A stretch of DNA of 64,000 nucleotides from Synechococcus sp. WH 8020 (GCF_001040845.1 NZ_CP011941.1:110977-174976), one strand, 5' to 3'; positions 15,527-26,736 are shown, numbered from the stretch's first letter. Numbers and translations: made by a program. The notes: generated by a model from the letters alone, not told the origin.

Positions 15527-16285
15527 ATGCAACTTGGTCTGCGTGCAACGTCGTTTCAGGCCGGTGGTTCCAGTCTCAGTCGGCGTGCGACGAAGCGGCA
15601 TCTCGAGTTGTTGTCAGCTCCTCCCTCGGTGCTCACGTCGGTGGCACTGGTTCGAAAACAAAGCAGGTTGGGGCGCACGCTCAAGCGAAGCGGTGATATT
15701 GCCTTTTCATTGCTGGCTTTGGGACTTGGATCGCCCGCTTTTTTGTTGATCGCGGCCTTGGTGAGCCTGAGTTCACCCGGTCCAGTGTTTTATGTCCAAA
15801 AACGTGTTGGTCGTGGATATCGCCGTTTTGGTTGCATCAAATTCCGCACCATGCGCGCTGATGCCGACGCTGTTCTGCAACGCGTGCTGGCCGACTCACC
15901 GGAAATGCGTGCTGAGTTTGAGCGTGATTTCAAGCTCCGTAAGGACCCTCGCATCACCCCGATCGGTCGTTTCTTAAGGCGTTCCAGCCTGGATGAACTG
16001 CCACAGTTCCTGAACGTTTTACGTGGTGAGATGAGTGTGGTGGGGCCAAGGCCAATCGTGGATAAGGAGATTGAGCGCTATGGCCCTTTCATGGATGAGG
16101 TTTTGGCTGTGCGTCCTGGTTTAACCGGGTTGTGGCAGGTGAGTGGTCGCAACAATCTCAGCTATGCCAAGCGGGTGAGGCTTGATTTGGCCTACTCGAG
16201 AGGTCGTTCGTTCTCTCTGGATTTGGCGATCATTCTGCGTACGTTTGGAGTGCTGCTTTTGCCCATGGATCGCGGTGCCTACTGA
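15527..16285 (+). CDS. Undecaprenyl-phosphate sugar phosphotransferase (bacterial sugar transferase family)
   Basis: A 252-residue initiating transferase for exopolysaccharide or O-antigen: it moves a sugar-phosphate from a nucleotide sugar to undecaprenyl phosphate. One hydrophobic hairpin (about residues 50-80) precedes the cytosolic catalytic domain. That domain has SSPGPVFYVQKRVGR, FGCIKFRTM, the catalytic DELPQFLNVLRGEMSVVG block, GPRPI and RPGLTGLWQVSGR. It lacks the long multi-span N-terminus of WbaP and WcaJ, so it is the short form. TTG 15491 is an alternative start. It overlaps cobD tail to tail by 7 bases, and no other polysaccharide genes are adjacent. Confidence 0.88.
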   Translation: MQLGLRATSFQAGGSSLSRRATKRHLELLSAPPSVLTSVALVRKQSRLGRTLKRSGDIAFSLLALGLGSPAFLLIAALVSLSSPGPVFYVQKRVGRGYRRFGCIKFRTMRADADAVLQRVLADSPEMRAEFERDFKLRKDPRITPIGRFLRRSSLDELPQFLNVLRGEMSVVGPRPIVDKEIERYGPFMDEVLAVRPGLTGLWQVSGRNNLSYAKRVRLDLAYSRGRSFSLDLAIILRTFGVLLLPMDRGAY

Positions 16286-17253
16286 ACCAACGAGCACCCA
16301 GCTGCCACTATTAACCAAGCACTTTCCAGCTTGAGGCCAAGGTTCAACAGCTTGCGCACGCCTGAATCCGTTGCCTTCCCGGAGTGTGCGGAAAGCAGCG
16401 GTTTGTTGATCCAAGTGTTGCCGTAGCGATTGAGCCCACCCATCTGTACATCGGCGCAGTGGGCAAAAATGGATTCGGAGAGTCCTGCGTTTGGAGAGGG
16501 GTCAGGTTTCCCATCTGCAGAGGCGGCACGTACTGTTGATGACCATTGGGTCCAGCTCAAGCTCACCAGTGGAAGAGTGATGACCACCAACCTGCAGGGC
16601 AACCAGGTCAGGAGATCGTCGAGCCGGGCCCCAGCAGTACCGAGCCAGCGCAGTCGGCCATGCTTGTATCCCAGCATCGAATCGAGGGTGCTGCTTGCTT
16701 TGAAGGCCCAAGCCAAGGCGAGGGGGCCTGGACCTTGGCTGAATCCTGCCTTCCATAGCCCGGCTCCGATCAGCATCCAAAACAAGGGAGCAAACAGCCC
16801 ATCCACCGCATTCTCACTGGCTGTTTCTGCGCTAGCCCTGAGGATGTCGTCTTGATCCAATTGACTCACATCACGCCCCACAATCCAACTCAGGCGATCC
16901 CTGGCTGAGGGAAGGTTGGGGAGGGCCTGAAGGACGGCCAGCACGCTGTCGCGAAGGCTTCGTGCCGCCAGGGCGCTCGCCAGGGCAATCACGACTAACA
17001 GTGATGCCAAGGGATGGGGCAAGGGAGACTGCGGCAAGATCAGCCTCTCGAGCAGCCAGCCCGCTCCGCCGCTGCCCAACACCAAAAGGAAGGTAATCAG
17101 GCCCCCGCCGGCGCGCAAGCGAAAGGGCCGGTCTCCGGCCCAGGGTTCGATCCAGTTGCGCAGTCCACTGATCACTCGACCCATGCCGACCACTGGATGG
17201 GGGCACCAGCGGGGATCGCCGACCAGCAGGTCAAGGCCTGCGGCGACGATCAC
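16279..17253 (-). CDS. cobD: Adenosylcobinamide-phosphate synthase CobD/CbiB
   Basis: A 324-residue integral membrane protein of corrin synthesis that attaches aminopropanol (or its phosphate) to adenosylcobyric acid. Signatures are LDLLVGDPRWCPHPVVGMG at the start, ASETASENAVDGLFAPLFW and STLDSMLGYK. Four to five hydrophobic spans are visible. Length is typical. Picocyanobacteria make pseudocobalamin, so this enzyme is expected. It starts 18 bases after the ilvC stop on the same strand and may be co-transcribed. Confidence 0.93.
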   Translation of the reverse strand: MIVAAGLDLLVGDPRWCPHPVVGMGRVISGLRNWIEPWAGDRPFRLRAGGGLITFLLVLGSGGAGWLLERLILPQSPLPHPLASLLVVIALASALAARSLRDSVLAVLQALPNLPSARDRLSWIVGRDVSQLDQDDILRASAETASENAVDGLFAPLFWMLIGAGLWKAGFSQGPGPLALAWAFKASSTLDSMLGYKHGRLRWLGTAGARLDDLLTWLPCRLVVITLPLVSLSWTQWSSTVRAASADGKPDPSPNAGLSESIFAHCADVQMGGLNRYGNTWINKPLLSAHSGKATDSGVRKLLNLGLKLESAWLIVAAGCSLVQ

Positions 17254-17270
17254 CAGCAGTATTGGGTCGC

Positions 17271-18299
<1,029 letters not shown>

Positions 18300-18322
18300 T
18301 TACGGATGGACCGGATAAGCCC

Positions 18323-18925
18323 TCACGCTTCATTGGGGTGGGAAATGACTCGATCAATTAAGCCGTAATCCTTCGCTTCTTCCGCACTCAAGAAATAATC
18401 CCGGTCGGTGTCCTTTTCGATTTTTTCAAAACTTTGGCCTGTCATATCGGCCATCGAGCGATTGAGCATCTCTTTCATCCGCAGGATTTCCCTGGCTTCG
18501 ATTTCGATATCACTCGCCTGTCGTTGCGCCGTGCCACCGAGAGGCTGGTGAATCATGATTCGACTGTGGGGGAGAGCCAATCGCTTGCCTTTTGTGCCTG
18601 CCGTCAACAAAAAGGCACCCATCGATGCGGCCAGTCCTACGCAGATGGTGACGACATCGCTCTTGACGTATTGCATGGTGTCGTAGATCGCCAAACCAGC
18701 GGTGACGGATCCACCTGGAGAGTTGATGTACAAGTAGATGGGCTTGCTGCTGTCTTCTGAATCGAGATACAGCATCTGGGCGACGAGGCTATTGGCAACT
18801 CCGTCATTCACGTCCTGGCCGAGGAACAAAATCCTCTCAACGCCAAGACGGGTGTAGATGTCGACCCAGCGCTCCATTTGGCTGCCGGGGAGGCGGTAGG
18901 GAACGCTGGGGGTACCGATTGGCAT
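18323..18925 (-). CDS. clpP: ATP-dependent Clp protease proteolytic subunit (catalytically active)
   Basis: A 200-residue serine protease subunit forming the heptameric ring. The catalytic Ser is in [11 protein letters not shown], His in [10 protein letters not shown] and Asp in [11 protein letters not shown]. In cyanobacteria a ClpP and the inactive ClpR share one core, and their genes are adjacent as here: clpR lies 113 bases upstream on the same strand. By this context it corresponds to the ClpP3 type, which is inference. Confidence 0.95.
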   Translation of the reverse strand: MPIGTPSVPYRLPGSQMERWVDIYTRLGVERILFLGQDVNDGVANSLVAQMLYLDSEDSSKPIYLYINSPGGSVTAGLAIYDTMQYVKSDVVTICVGLAASMGAFLLTAGTKGKRLALPHSRIMIHQPLGGTAQRQASDIEIEAREILRMKEMLNRSMADMTGQSFEKIEKDTDRDYFLSAEEAKDYGLIDRVISHPNEA

Positions 18926-19038
18926 GGGTCCTCAGAGGGGTTGAAGGAGATAAAAAGATGGTCTGATGAGGCAACCACAGCTGCTTCAACAGCTTTGGTG
19001 TTTTCAACTACGAATGCAGTTGATGCTTGGGTGCGTGA

Positions 19039-19704
19039 TTAAGCCACTGCTGCAGGCAGCTCCTTGCGACTGTCCAGAACCCTGTCAATCAGGCCATAGG
19101 AGACGGCCTCTTGAGGGGTGAGGTAACTCATTCTGTCTGAATCTGCAGAGAGTTCTTCCACGCTGCGCCCTGTGTTGGTCGAAAGGATTTCGAGCATGGC
19201 TCGCTTGTTATGCAGCACCTCTTTGGCGCGGATTTGAATGTCTGTGGCCTGGCCGCGAGCGCCGCTGCGAGGTTGATGCAACACGATGGAGGCATGGGGC
19301 AGGGCCGCCCTTTGACCTTTGGTGCCAGCAGAAAGAATCACGGCAGCCGTTCCCATCGCCTGACCGATGCAAATCGTGTGGACAGGTGGCTTCACGTAGC
19401 GAAGCGTGTCGCAGATGGCAAAGGCTTCTGTCTCGAAGCCAATCGACTCGCCCGAATACCAACTGGTCCCTGTGGAGTTGATATAGAAGTAAATCGGTTT
19501 CTCTGGGTTGTCGAATTCCAGATAAAGGAGCTGGGCAATGATCAGTTCCGTCACGTCAAGGCCCATCTGACGCTTGGCATCTCCGTCTGAAAACAGCGGT
19601 AGGCCCAGATACACGATCCGCTCTTTGAGCATCAAAGAGGGCAGGTCAGGCGGGGGTGTGCGCATCACGCCTGAGTCGCCGTAATAAGGCGCTGATGTGG
19701 TCAT
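19039..19704 (-). CDS. clpR: ClpR, non-catalytic ClpP-like subunit
   Basis: A 221-residue ClpP homologue. The nucleophile region reads CIGQAMGTAAVILS, with Gly where ClpP has Ser, while the His motif SIVLHQPRSG is kept. That is the defining change of ClpR, which builds mixed rings with ClpP and tunes substrate access. An insertion STGTSWYSGESIGFETEAF replaces the short loop of ClpP, also typical of ClpR. An in-frame start at 19716 adds four residues. It is probably an operon with clpP downstream. Confidence 0.93.
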   Translation of the reverse strand: MTTSAPYYGDSGVMRTPPPDLPSLMLKERIVYLGLPLFSDGDAKRQMGLDVTELIIAQLLYLEFDNPEKPIYFYINSTGTSWYSGESIGFETEAFAICDTLRYVKPPVHTICIGQAMGTAAVILSAGTKGQRAALPHASIVLHQPRSGARGQATDIQIRAKEVLHNKRAMLEILSTNTGRSVEELSADSDRMSYLTPQEAVSYGLIDRVLDSRKELPAAVA

Positions 19705-19743
19705 TCCGCTAAGCATCCCTGTCGTAGAGCGAGCCTAGCGGGG

Positions 19744-20892
19744 TTAAGTGGATGGCTGCTCCTTAGGGCTGTCAGTCCGTGCAGCCTTGCTCTTGCTGCC
19801 CTTGCTGCTGCGGTTGCTCTTGCCCCCGTTTTTGTCACGGCGTGCAAACACCATGCGCCCTGTTGGGGTCTGTAGAGCACCGGTCACCACAACGGGCTGA
19901 CGGGATCCGATCAAGCTCCGGCCCTCCTCAACCACCACCATCGTCCCGTCTTCGAGATAGCCCACTCCCTGACTCTCTTCTTTGCCTTCGCGCACGATTT
20001 TGAGCAACAGCTCATCACCTGGCTGAACCTCAGGGCGTAAGGCGATCACCAATTCGCTCAGATTCATGACTTTGATCTCCTTCAATTCGGCGACTTGGGC
20101 CAGGTTGAAGTCGGCGGTCACGAGCGTGCCGCCCGTGTCGCTTGCGAGCAGTAGTAGACGATCATCCGTTCCCGTGCCTTCGTAACGGGTGCTGTTGATC
20201 ACCAGTCGACGTCCGTAGGTGTCGCGTAGATCGCGCAGAAGTTTCAGACCACGTCGCCCCTTGGCTCGCTTCTCCAAGTTGGTGGAGTCGGCCAATTGCT
20301 GCATCTCGTCGATCACGGTTTGAGCAACGATGGCCTGGCCTTCCAGCAAACCGCAGGCCAACATGCCGCGGATTCGCCCATCGATGATCACGCTGGTGTC
20401 GAGGATCTTTGGGGTCGCAGGGGTGAGAACACCATCTGCGACCAGCAAGGCTTCCGTGCTTGTGGGGTTAAACAGGCGCAGGAGCGTGCGTCCATGCACC
20501 TCAGCGAGGTTGTATCCCAGAACCCCAAAAAACACATTGCTGAGAACCGCAGCAAGGGGTTTGACCAAGGTGACGCCACCGGTGAGTGGGAGCAGCAGGA
20601 TGGGTGCCAGCAATAAATTGGCAACCAGTAATCCCAGGATCAGTCCCACCGATCGACTGATCAATAAATCGGTGGGCATCGTGCGCACCTGCTGCATCAG
20701 TTGCAGTCGCAGCCGCTTAAACACCAGGCCTGCCACCAGGCCGACTGCAGTACCGATGCCGGTGAGCACGAGGCGCACGAGTTGGACATCGGTGACATCG
20801 TCCAGCATCTCTTGTGGAAGGAGATGAACACCCATCCAGCCGGTGGCTCCACCGGAGATCAGAAATAGGACCAGGATGAGAACTTCAACCAT
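19744..20892 (-). CDS. PIN/TRAM-domain membrane protein (YacL-like)
   Basis: A 382-residue protein with four N-terminal membrane spans (residues 3-120), then a PIN ribonuclease-like domain with ILDTSVIIDGRI (first Asp), IDEMQQLADS and TADFNLAQVAEL (later Asp residues). A TRAM RNA-binding domain follows (GDELLLKIVREGKEESQGVG), then a Lys/Ser-rich tail. This order matches the YacL family. RNA cleavage is predicted by family, and the target is unknown. The ATG at 20892 begins MVEVLILVLF, and an extension to 20979 is less likely. Divergent from hemW with a 71-base spacer. Confidence 0.85.
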   Translation of the reverse strand: MVEVLILVLFLISGGATGWMGVHLLPQEMLDDVTDVQLVRLVLTGIGTAVGLVAGLVFKRLRLQLMQQVRTMPTDLLISRSVGLILGLLVANLLLAPILLLPLTGGVTLVKPLAAVLSNVFFGVLGYNLAEVHGRTLLRLFNPTSTEALLVADGVLTPATPKILDTSVIIDGRIRGMLACGLLEGQAIVAQTVIDEMQQLADSTNLEKRAKGRRGLKLLRDLRDTYGRRLVINSTRYEGTGTDDRLLLLASDTGGTLVTADFNLAQVAELKEIKVMNLSELVIALRPEVQPGDELLLKIVREGKEESQGVGYLEDGTMVVVEEGRSLIGSRQPVVVTGALQTPTGRMVFARRDKNGGKSNRSSKGSKSKAARTDSPKEQPST

Positions 20893-20963
20893 GGCAATCA
20901 GTCGTGGCCGTTCACTCCGTATGCAGGCAGCATGCACCATCTTCCGTCGCTCTGCCTGCGCAG

Positions 20964-22214
20964 ATGACCGCATCTGCACCTCGCAGCGCCTATTTACATA
21001 TTCCTTTTTGCCATCGGCGATGTTTTTACTGCGACTTCGCGGTAGTTCCTCTCGGTGATCGGGCTGATGCCTATGGAGGGTCTGGTAGTGGCTCGATCGA
21101 GGCCTACCTGGATCTGCTCAGCACAGAGATCAACCTGTCTCCCCAAGGCCCTGCACTGGCCACCGTGTATGTCGGGGGTGGGACGCCATCGTTGTTGAGA
21201 CCCGATCAAATTGCAGGGCTGCTGCAGCAGCTCAGAGGTCGATTCGGGTTCCAGGACGGTGCTGAAATCACCCTCGAAATGGACCCTGCCACGTTTGCGC
21301 GCAGTGATCTTCACGCCCTGATCACTGCGGGAATCACCCGCGTGAGTTTGGGAGGGCAAAGTTTTGACAATGTCAGGCTCGCGGCCCTGGGGCGTCGACA
21401 TCGCAGGCAGGATTTGCTGGAGGCCTGCCATTGGCTCCAAGAGTCTGTGCAGGTTGGTGACCTGCAGAGCTGGAGTTTGGATCTGATTCGAAATCTTCCA
21501 GAGCAAGGAGATCTGGAATGGGAGGCTCAGTTGGAGCAGGCCGTCACTGTTCAAGCTCCCCACGTGTCGATCTACGACCTCAGCGTGGAGCCAGGCACGG
21601 TGTTTGCTTGGCGCGAGAAGCGAGGCGAGCTGGCGCTCCCCGAGGACGATGCCGCCGCCGACCGCATCGCCTTGACCACCCGCAGGCTCCGACGGGCCGG
21701 TTACAGCCGCTATGAAATCTCAAATTTCGCCAGGCCAGGTCATGCCTCCAGGCATAACCGCGTGTATTGGAGTGGTGCGGGCTGGTGGGCCTTTGGCCTG
21801 GGGGCCACCAGTGCTCCCTGGGGGGAGCGGATGGCCCGTCCTCGAACCCGTGAGGCCTATGCCTCCTGGTTGAAGGATCAGAGTCAGCAACTGGATTCCA
21901 GCTTGCTTCAAGGGTCAGCGAGGAGCTTGCCTTTGGATGATCGGTTGCTCGTGGGGCTGCGCTGCCACGAAGGCGTGGACCCATGGGATCTTGCAAGACG
22001 CTGCGGCTGGAGTGAACAGCGCTGCATCCGTGATCTATCCGCCCTGGAGGCCCGTTGGCAACCCTTTGTGGAGATGGGTCTTGTTGAACGCTTTGGCCGT
22101 CGCTGGCGCCTCAGTGATCCCGAGGGGATGGCCGTTAGCAATCAGGTGCTGGTGGAGGTGGTGGAGTGGTGGGAGTTGCTCCCTGATCCCGTTGCTCCTG
22201 AAGCCAGCTTTTGA
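20964..22214 (+). CDS. hemW: HemW, radical SAM heme chaperone
   Basis: A 416-residue radical SAM protein. The cluster motif is in [14 protein letters not shown] (CxxxCxxC), followed by [11 protein letters not shown]. The HemN-like C-terminal domain follows ([20 protein letters not shown]). The CHRRCFYC form is that of HemW, which binds heme and helps insert it, and differs from that of coproporphyrinogen oxidase HemN, so older labels as HemN should be avoided. The ATG at 20964 fits the family start. Its 3' end overlaps panB tail to tail by 80 bases. Confidence 0.88.
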   Translation: MTASAPRSAYLHIPFCHRRCFYCDFAVVPLGDRADAYGGSGSGSIEAYLDLLSTEINLSPQGPALATVYVGGGTPSLLRPDQIAGLLQQLRGRFGFQDGAEITLEMDPATFARSDLHALITAGITRVSLGGQSFDNVRLAALGRRHRRQDLLEACHWLQESVQVGDLQSWSLDLIRNLPEQGDLEWEAQLEQAVTVQAPHVSIYDLSVEPGTVFAWREKRGELALPEDDAAADRIALTTRRLRRAGYSRYEISNFARPGHASRHNRVYWSGAGWWAFGLGATSAPWGERMARPRTREAYASWLKDQSQQLDSSLLQGSARSLPLDDRLLVGLRCHEGVDPWDLARRCGWSEQRCIRDLSALEARWQPFVEMGLVERFGRRWRLSDPEGMAVSNQVLVEVVEWWELLPDPVAPEASF

Positions 22215-22968
22215 GAGCGTTGATGCTGAGTGCACGGCCTTGCATTCGGGCCGGGGTGAAGGGTGGTTGGCTCGGCGTTAAGCCCAGCAGGTCGGCGGTG
22301 ACGCTGACCTGTCCATCGCAATCGGGTCCGGCGCCGATGCCGATCACCGGGATGGATAACGTGCGTCGCAACCGACCGGCGAGTTCGCTGGGGATATGTT
22401 CCACAACAAGGGAGAAACAACCGGCGTCCTGTAGGGCTTGTGCTTGGCGATGCAGTTTGTCCTGGCTCTTTGGATCGATGCCTTGCCGCCGGTAGCCGAG
22501 TCGGTGCACCGCCTGGGGGGTGAGTCCGAGATGTCCCATCACTGGGATGCCCATGCGGACGAGGCGGTCCACAACGGCCACCACCTCGGGTTCTCCGCCC
22601 TCAAGCTTGACGGCCGCGGCATCCGACTCTTTGAGAATGCTGCCTGCAGCGGCGACGGCACGATCGAGGCCGCATTGATAACTCAGGAATGGCAGATCGC
22701 AGACCACCAGCGGTTGCTCCGAGAGAGGTTTGCTGAGGCCACGGCATACGGCCTGGCTGTGATGAAGCATCTGTTCGAGCGTGACCGGAAGGGTGGTGTC
22801 ATGGCCAAGAACCACCATCGCGAGTGAATCACCCACTAAGACCACATCGGCGCCGGCCTCTTCCACCAAGGCAGCACTAAGGCCATCCCATGCCGTGAGC
22901 ATTGTGATCGCTCTGCCTGATTGTTTGAAGCGAATCAATTCAGCTGGGCGCATCCGCCCTTCCGCCAC
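22135..22968 (-). CDS. panB: 3-methyl-2-oxobutanoate hydroxymethyltransferase PanB
   Basis: A 277-residue TIM-barrel enzyme adding a hydroxymethyl group to ketoisovalerate on the way to pantothenate and CoA. Motifs: [41 protein letters not shown] with the substrate-binding Lys, and [14 protein letters not shown]. The C-terminal 20 residues are a Pro/Thr tail ([11 protein letters not shown]) that overlaps the end of hemW. GTG 22968 or ATG 22953 can start it. Confidence 0.95.
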   Translation of the reverse strand: MAEGRMRPAELIRFKQSGRAITMLTAWDGLSAALVEEAGADVVLVGDSLAMVVLGHDTTLPVTLEQMLHHSQAVCRGLSKPLSEQPLVVCDLPFLSYQCGLDRAVAAAGSILKESDAAAVKLEGGEPEVVAVVDRLVRMGIPVMGHLGLTPQAVHRLGYRRQGIDPKSQDKLHRQAQALQDAGCFSLVVEHIPSELAGRLRRTLSIPVIGIGAGPDCDGQVSVTADLLGLTPSQPPFTPARMQGRALSINALKSWLQEQRDQGATPTTPPPPPAPDC

Positions 22969-23007
22969 AAAAGAGGTTCATTGCTAACATCGTATTGATT
23001 CGGATCC

Positions 23008-23096
23008 ATGCGGTCCAGACGCCCAAACCTGGTCAGAACCGGAAGGGAGCAGCCACACGGGATGCTCTGGGCAGGCGTGGACTCCGGGTCACCAAC
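23008..23096 (+). ncRNA. ffs: Signal recognition particle RNA (4.5S, small bacterial type)
   Basis: The conserved domain IV loop is present: CCTGGTCAG, then ACCGGAAGGGAGCAGCC at 23037-23053, the Ffh-binding site. Flanking arms pair: GTCCA with TGGAC and ACGCC with GGCGT (23013-23023 with 23073-23082). Ends are approximate. It lies between panB and ftsZ, both on the minus strand, and its protein partner Ffh is encoded at 59150 in this window. Confidence 0.92.
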
Positions 23097-23098
23097 CT

Positions 23099-24229
23099 TT
23101 AGCTGTCGTTTTGACGCTGTTGGCGCTGCCTAAGGAAATCAGGAATTCGAGCACCACTTTCTGGAGCGATGTTGGTGTTGGAACTGGGCTCGAACGCTGA
23201 AACGGCTGGTCGAGTGGTGATGCGCTCCGAGCGATAGGGAGTTCCATCTGTAAAGCCGGTGGCAATCACGGTCACGTGAATCTCTCCTTCGAGTCGCTCG
23301 TCCACCACAGCGCCAACAATGATGTTGGCTTCTGGATCCACCACGTCGTAAATCACCTCTGATGCGGTGGTCATGTCCTCCAGGGTCATGTCCCGGCCGC
23401 CACTGATGTTGATCACGCAGCCGCTTGCACCATCGATGCGAGCGGATTCCAGCAAGGGGCTGTTGATGGCGGTTTGGGCGGCTTCAACCGCTCGTGATCG
23501 GCCCGAACCCACACCGATACCGAGCAGGGCCGTACCGGCTTCGGTCATCACGGAGCGCACGTCAGCAAAGTCAACGTTGACAAGGCCTGGGAGCGTAATG
23601 ATGTCGCTGATTCCCTTCACTCCCATGCGCAGAACGTCATCGGCACTCCGGAAGGCTTCCTGCAGAGGTGCTCCAGCGATGGCATCGCGCAATCGATCGT
23701 TGGGAATGACGATCAGGGTGTCGACGTGCTCTGCCAGGCGGGCAATGCCTTCATCGGCCTGCCGCATTCTGCGGCGACCCTCAAAACTGAATGGTTTGGT
23801 GACGATGCCAACAGTGAGGGCCCCGCTTTCTTTGGCAACCTCTGCAACGACAGGAGCAGCACCGGTACCGGTGCCACCACCCATGCCCGCGGCGATAAAG
23901 ACCAGATCTGCGCCTTGGAGGGCTTGTTGGAGATCAGCTCGCGACTCTTCTGCAGCCTTTTGGCCAATGCTGGGGTTTCCGCCAGCTCCAAGCCCGCGTG
24001 TCAGTGTTTGGCCTAACTGAACCCGATTGTCAGCGGCTGATTGAATCAGCGCCTGTGCATCAGTGTTTAAAACGCGGTAAGCAACTCCTTCTAGGTCACT
24101 CAAAATCATGCGATTGACAGCGTTGCTGCCACCCCCACCAACACCAATCACTTCGATGCGGGCCGATTGGCTAGGCGAGATGCCCTCTGGATTCATGGAT
24201 GAGGACATTTCACTGCTCACAATCTCCAT
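23099..24229 (-). CDS. ftsZ: Cell division GTPase FtsZ
   Basis: The tubulin-like GTPase that forms the division ring. It has [15 protein letters not shown] (nucleotide loop), the tubulin signature [19 protein letters not shown], and the T7 loop VNVDFADV. The C-terminal tail ends with [14 protein letters not shown], the peptide that recruits partners. The start is ambiguous: in-frame ATGs at 24262, 24229 and 24208. I list 24229, but both upstream ATGs lie in an inverted repeat (see 24216-24276). ftsQ ends 112 bases upstream, so transcription may be shared. Confidence 0.95.
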   Translation of the reverse strand: MEIVSSEMSSSMNPEGISPSQSARIEVIGVGGGGSNAVNRMILSDLEGVAYRVLNTDAQALIQSAADNRVQLGQTLTRGLGAGGNPSIGQKAAEESRADLQQALQGADLVFIAAGMGGGTGTGAAPVVAEVAKESGALTVGIVTKPFSFEGRRRMRQADEGIARLAEHVDTLIVIPNDRLRDAIAGAPLQEAFRSADDVLRMGVKGISDIITLPGLVNVDFADVRSVMTEAGTALLGIGVGSGRSRAVEAAQTAINSPLLESARIDGASGCVINISGGRDMTLEDMTTASEVIYDVVDPEANIIVGAVVDERLEGEIHVTVIATGFTDGTPYRSERITTRPAVSAFEPSSNTNIAPESGARIPDFLRQRQQRQNDS

Positions 24230-24276
24230 TATGTGGGCTTTAACCGCTTTAATCGGTTGCATTATGGAGCTGTGAG
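24216..24276 (-). promoter_or_regulatory. Inverted repeat over the ftsZ start region
   Basis: On the mRNA strand CTCACA-G-CTCCAT (24276-24264) pairs with ATGGAG-AT-TGTGAG (24229-24216), 12 pairs with a small internal bulge. A second hairpin AACCG/CGGTT sits inside (24242-24258). Candidate start codons at 24262 and 24229 are in or next to the stem. This could control translation or mark a protein-binding site. There is no T-run, so it is not a standard terminator. Confidence 0.5.
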
Positions 24277-24340
24277 CGGCTTTTGCCGACAAAAGTGATA
24301 CAGGAACTTGATTGTCACGATCATTTTTGCGGCGGGGCCG

Positions 24341-25210
24341 TCAAGAATCGGTGACTTTCCCAGGGGTTGATGGCTTGGGCTTCGGCCGTAACTTCAGTTC
24401 AGGTTGGCTTGGATCACTGAGATCGAGGCCTTCGTTGGACGCGCCGCGCAAGTTGGGAGGGAGGCTTTGATTGAGTTGCGCAATGGTTATGAATTGCTCA
24501 TCTAAAAGGGCATCATTGGCGCCGAGATAGACAAGTCCAAGCGTTTCAATGCGCAAACTCACGCCACCAGCGGGTTCCACCTGAATGGTTTTGAGTGGTC
24601 GACCCAGCAGGTCTCGTTGTTGAAGAATGCGGGCAATGACGGCGCGACGATTGGAAATCCAGCCTTCGACTTTCACCGCGCTCGATGGTTTCTCGCCCTG
24701 CTTGGCCATGTCCATCGGCATCCAATAAGCCTCGCCGTCCACCATGCCCCGCTCGATTCCTCTGGGGCCCATCCGCGTGGCAGCCGCGACAGGGCGTCGC
24801 TCAACGAGTTGGATGTCGAGGCCTGGAGGGAGAAGGTGCCGCTGAACGGACACCTCCTGCACAGGAAGCTCCTGCATCAATTTGGCCTCGATCTCACCAG
24901 GCTCAAGGCTCAATAGGGATTGGGGAAAGGAGAGGCCTGCAGCTTTCACCACCACGGTTTCGTCCATCCTCTGGCTTCCGCTGATCTGAATTTGTGAAGC
25001 GGATCGCAGGCTCCAACCCAGGGTCAGCAACAACCAGCTCAATCCAGTGGCCGTGAGGAGAAAAAAAACAAGCCTCCACAATTGGATCAAGCGCTCTTGC
25101 CTTCGCTCTTGCCGCAGCCTTCGCCGCCGCTCCACACCAGGAGGCAGCGGGCCTGAGCTTTTGCGTTTTCCGAGCCTAAGGCCTTTCTTTCTGGAAGCTT
25201 CCGGGCTCAC
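24341..25210 (-). CDS. ftsQ: Cell division protein FtsQ/DivIB
   Basis: A 289-residue bitopic membrane protein of the divisome. A very basic cytosolic N-terminus (residues 1-42, RRRRLRQERRQERL) precedes one span (43-68), then a POTRA domain starting IQISGSQRMDETVVVKAAGL and the beta domain with DIQLVERRPVAAATR. In the complex it links FtsW/FtsI and FtsB/FtsL. It begins in a 4-base overlap with the 136-residue gene upstream and lies between ddl and ftsZ, the standard division-wall order. Confidence 0.88.
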   Translation of the reverse strand: MSPEASRKKGLRLGKRKSSGPLPPGVERRRRLRQERRQERLIQLWRLVFFLLTATGLSWLLLTLGWSLRSASQIQISGSQRMDETVVVKAAGLSFPQSLLSLEPGEIEAKLMQELPVQEVSVQRHLLPPGLDIQLVERRPVAAATRMGPRGIERGMVDGEAYWMPMDMAKQGEKPSSAVKVEGWISNRRAVIARILQQRDLLGRPLKTIQVEPAGGVSLRIETLGLVYLGANDALLDEQFITIAQLNQSLPPNLRGASNEGLDLSDPSQPELKLRPKPKPSTPGKVTDS

Positions 25211-25617
25211 AAGTCACAGCGTGCACGAGACATCAGTTGGTCCATCCAACGGCGGGCGCGATCTGCATCGGCAAAGGGCACATCAAGCTGACGGCCATTC
25301 CCAATCAATCGGAGACGGCATCGACCTTGAGATTCACTGGCCAGTGGTGCCTCCCCTGATGCCAAGGCCATGAGTTCGACCAATTCCAGATCCTTGATCA
25401 CAAAGTGCCCCTCCTCTTGAAATGACCCAGCGCTGAAGCTGCACCAGCGCAGTTCACCATCCTTGAGAAGTGCCGCGCCGCAGCCATCGAGTTTGGCTAA
25501 CTCAGATCCTTCGCTCCAGGTTCGGAATAGATTTTGACGACGGCGCTCGAGCCACCCCAGTGCTACGAGCAGCACAAAGGCGACGAGGAGTGGAAGCCAG
25601 AGCAGACCTTCAATCAT
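25207..25617 (-). CDS. Membrane-anchored hypothetical protein in the ddl-ftsQ cluster
   Basis: A 136-residue protein with one N-terminal span (MIEGLLWLPLLVAFVLLVAL), then a soluble domain with repeated short strands (GCGAALLKDGELRWCSFSAG, CRLRLIGNGRQLDVPF) and a final basic helix. No named family comes to mind. It overlaps ftsQ by 4 bases and follows ddl by 19 bases, so it is translated with cell-wall and division proteins. A structural or regulatory role at the septum is a guess from location only. Confidence 0.75.
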   Translation of the reverse strand: MIEGLLWLPLLVAFVLLVALGWLERRRQNLFRTWSEGSELAKLDGCGAALLKDGELRWCSFSAGSFQEEGHFVIKDLELVELMALASGEAPLASESQGRCRLRLIGNGRQLDVPFADADRARRWMDQLMSRARCDL

Positions 25618-25636
25618 CGCTTGTCTGGATATTCCT

Positions 25637-26713
25637 TCATTCTCGCGCCGTGTGGACCAGCTGGGCCACTAGGTCGGGTAAAGCGACACCACTGGCCTCC
25701 CAAAGCATGGGATACATGCTTTGGGAGGTGAAACCAGGCAGGGTGTTGATCTCGTTGAGCCAGATGTCACCGCTTTTTTCATCGTAAAAAACATCAACCC
25801 GTGCCAAGCCATAGGCGTGAACAGCGGTGCAGGCTTGCAGGGCAATCGCCTGAATCTGAGCGCTCACCTGCTCGGGAAGTGGAGCTGGAATCAGCGTTTG
25901 GCTGCAGCCATCGGTGTATTTGGTTTCGTAGTCGTACCAATCGGCCTCAAAACTGATTTCGCCTACAACGGAGGCCTTCAGCTGTTTCCGTCCGAGTACG
26001 GCACATTCCAACTCGCGAGCGCTAACACCACGCTCGACAACGAGGCGGGTGTCATGGCGTGCCGCTTCCTGCAGGCCAGCAAGCAGTTGGTCTCGGTGAC
26101 GCGCTTTGCTGATTCCAACCGATGAGCCCATGTTGGCCGGTTTGACAAAACAGGGATAGCCCAATTCCGCTTCGATCCTGGCGACCAGCTTGTTGTGGCG
26201 TTCAGGGTGATCGAGATCTGCAGCATTCAGCCCCACATAGGGAACCTGAGGTAACCCTGCGGCGGCAAAAGCGGCTTTCATGGCCAGCTTGTCCATCCCT
26301 ACTGCGGAACCGAGAACACCGGAGCCCACATAGGGCTGCCCCATCAGTGTGAATAACCCTTGAACTGTTCCGTCCTCTCCGTTAGGGCCATGAAGCACGG
26401 GGAACCAAACATCCACCCGGTCGTGGTCGATGGGCAGGGAGCGAAGGCCTGCGGGAGGTAGGGGCTGGGGAAGGTTGTCCTCAGTTAGCGGTTGCTTTCG
26501 TTCGAGCACGCTGTTGGCAATGCGCTCCGGCCACCAACGCCCCGACTGATCGATGTAGAGCGGAACCACCTCGAAATGATCTCGATTTCGCCCTTCTTGA
26601 AGGGCATTGATCACCGTGATGGCCGAGCGAATCGACACGGCATGCTCACCGGATGCTCCTCCGAACACCACGCCAATGTGAACGGGAGAAGAGGGCATAG
26701 TGCGGCCGTTCAT
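25637..26713 (-). CDS. ddl: D-alanine-D-alanine ligase
   Basis: A 358-residue ATP-grasp enzyme joining two D-Ala for the peptidoglycan stem peptide. [19 protein letters not shown]-type start, the [17 protein letters not shown] block, the ATP-binding [15 protein letters not shown] loop and the Mg site [18 protein letters not shown] are all present. It heads the run ddl, unknown, ftsQ, ftsZ on the minus strand. Start at ATG 26713 or, six residues later, ATG 26695. Confidence 0.96.
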   Translation of the reverse strand: MNGRTMPSSPVHIGVVFGGASGEHAVSIRSAITVINALQEGRNRDHFEVVPLYIDQSGRWWPERIANSVLERKQPLTEDNLPQPLPPAGLRSLPIDHDRVDVWFPVLHGPNGEDGTVQGLFTLMGQPYVGSGVLGSAVGMDKLAMKAAFAAAGLPQVPYVGLNAADLDHPERHNKLVARIEAELGYPCFVKPANMGSSVGISKARHRDQLLAGLQEAARHDTRLVVERGVSARELECAVLGRKQLKASVVGEISFEADWYDYETKYTDGCSQTLIPAPLPEQVSAQIQAIALQACTAVHAYGLARVDVFYDEKSGDIWLNEINTLPGFTSQSMYPMLWEASGVALPDLVAQLVHTARE

Positions 26714-26736
26714 TCACAAAACGAACCCGAAAGGTA

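Noticed and set aside
20904-20963. Upstream extension of HemW
   Set aside because: Twenty residues without similarity to the family and it would leave almost no spacer to the divergent gene.
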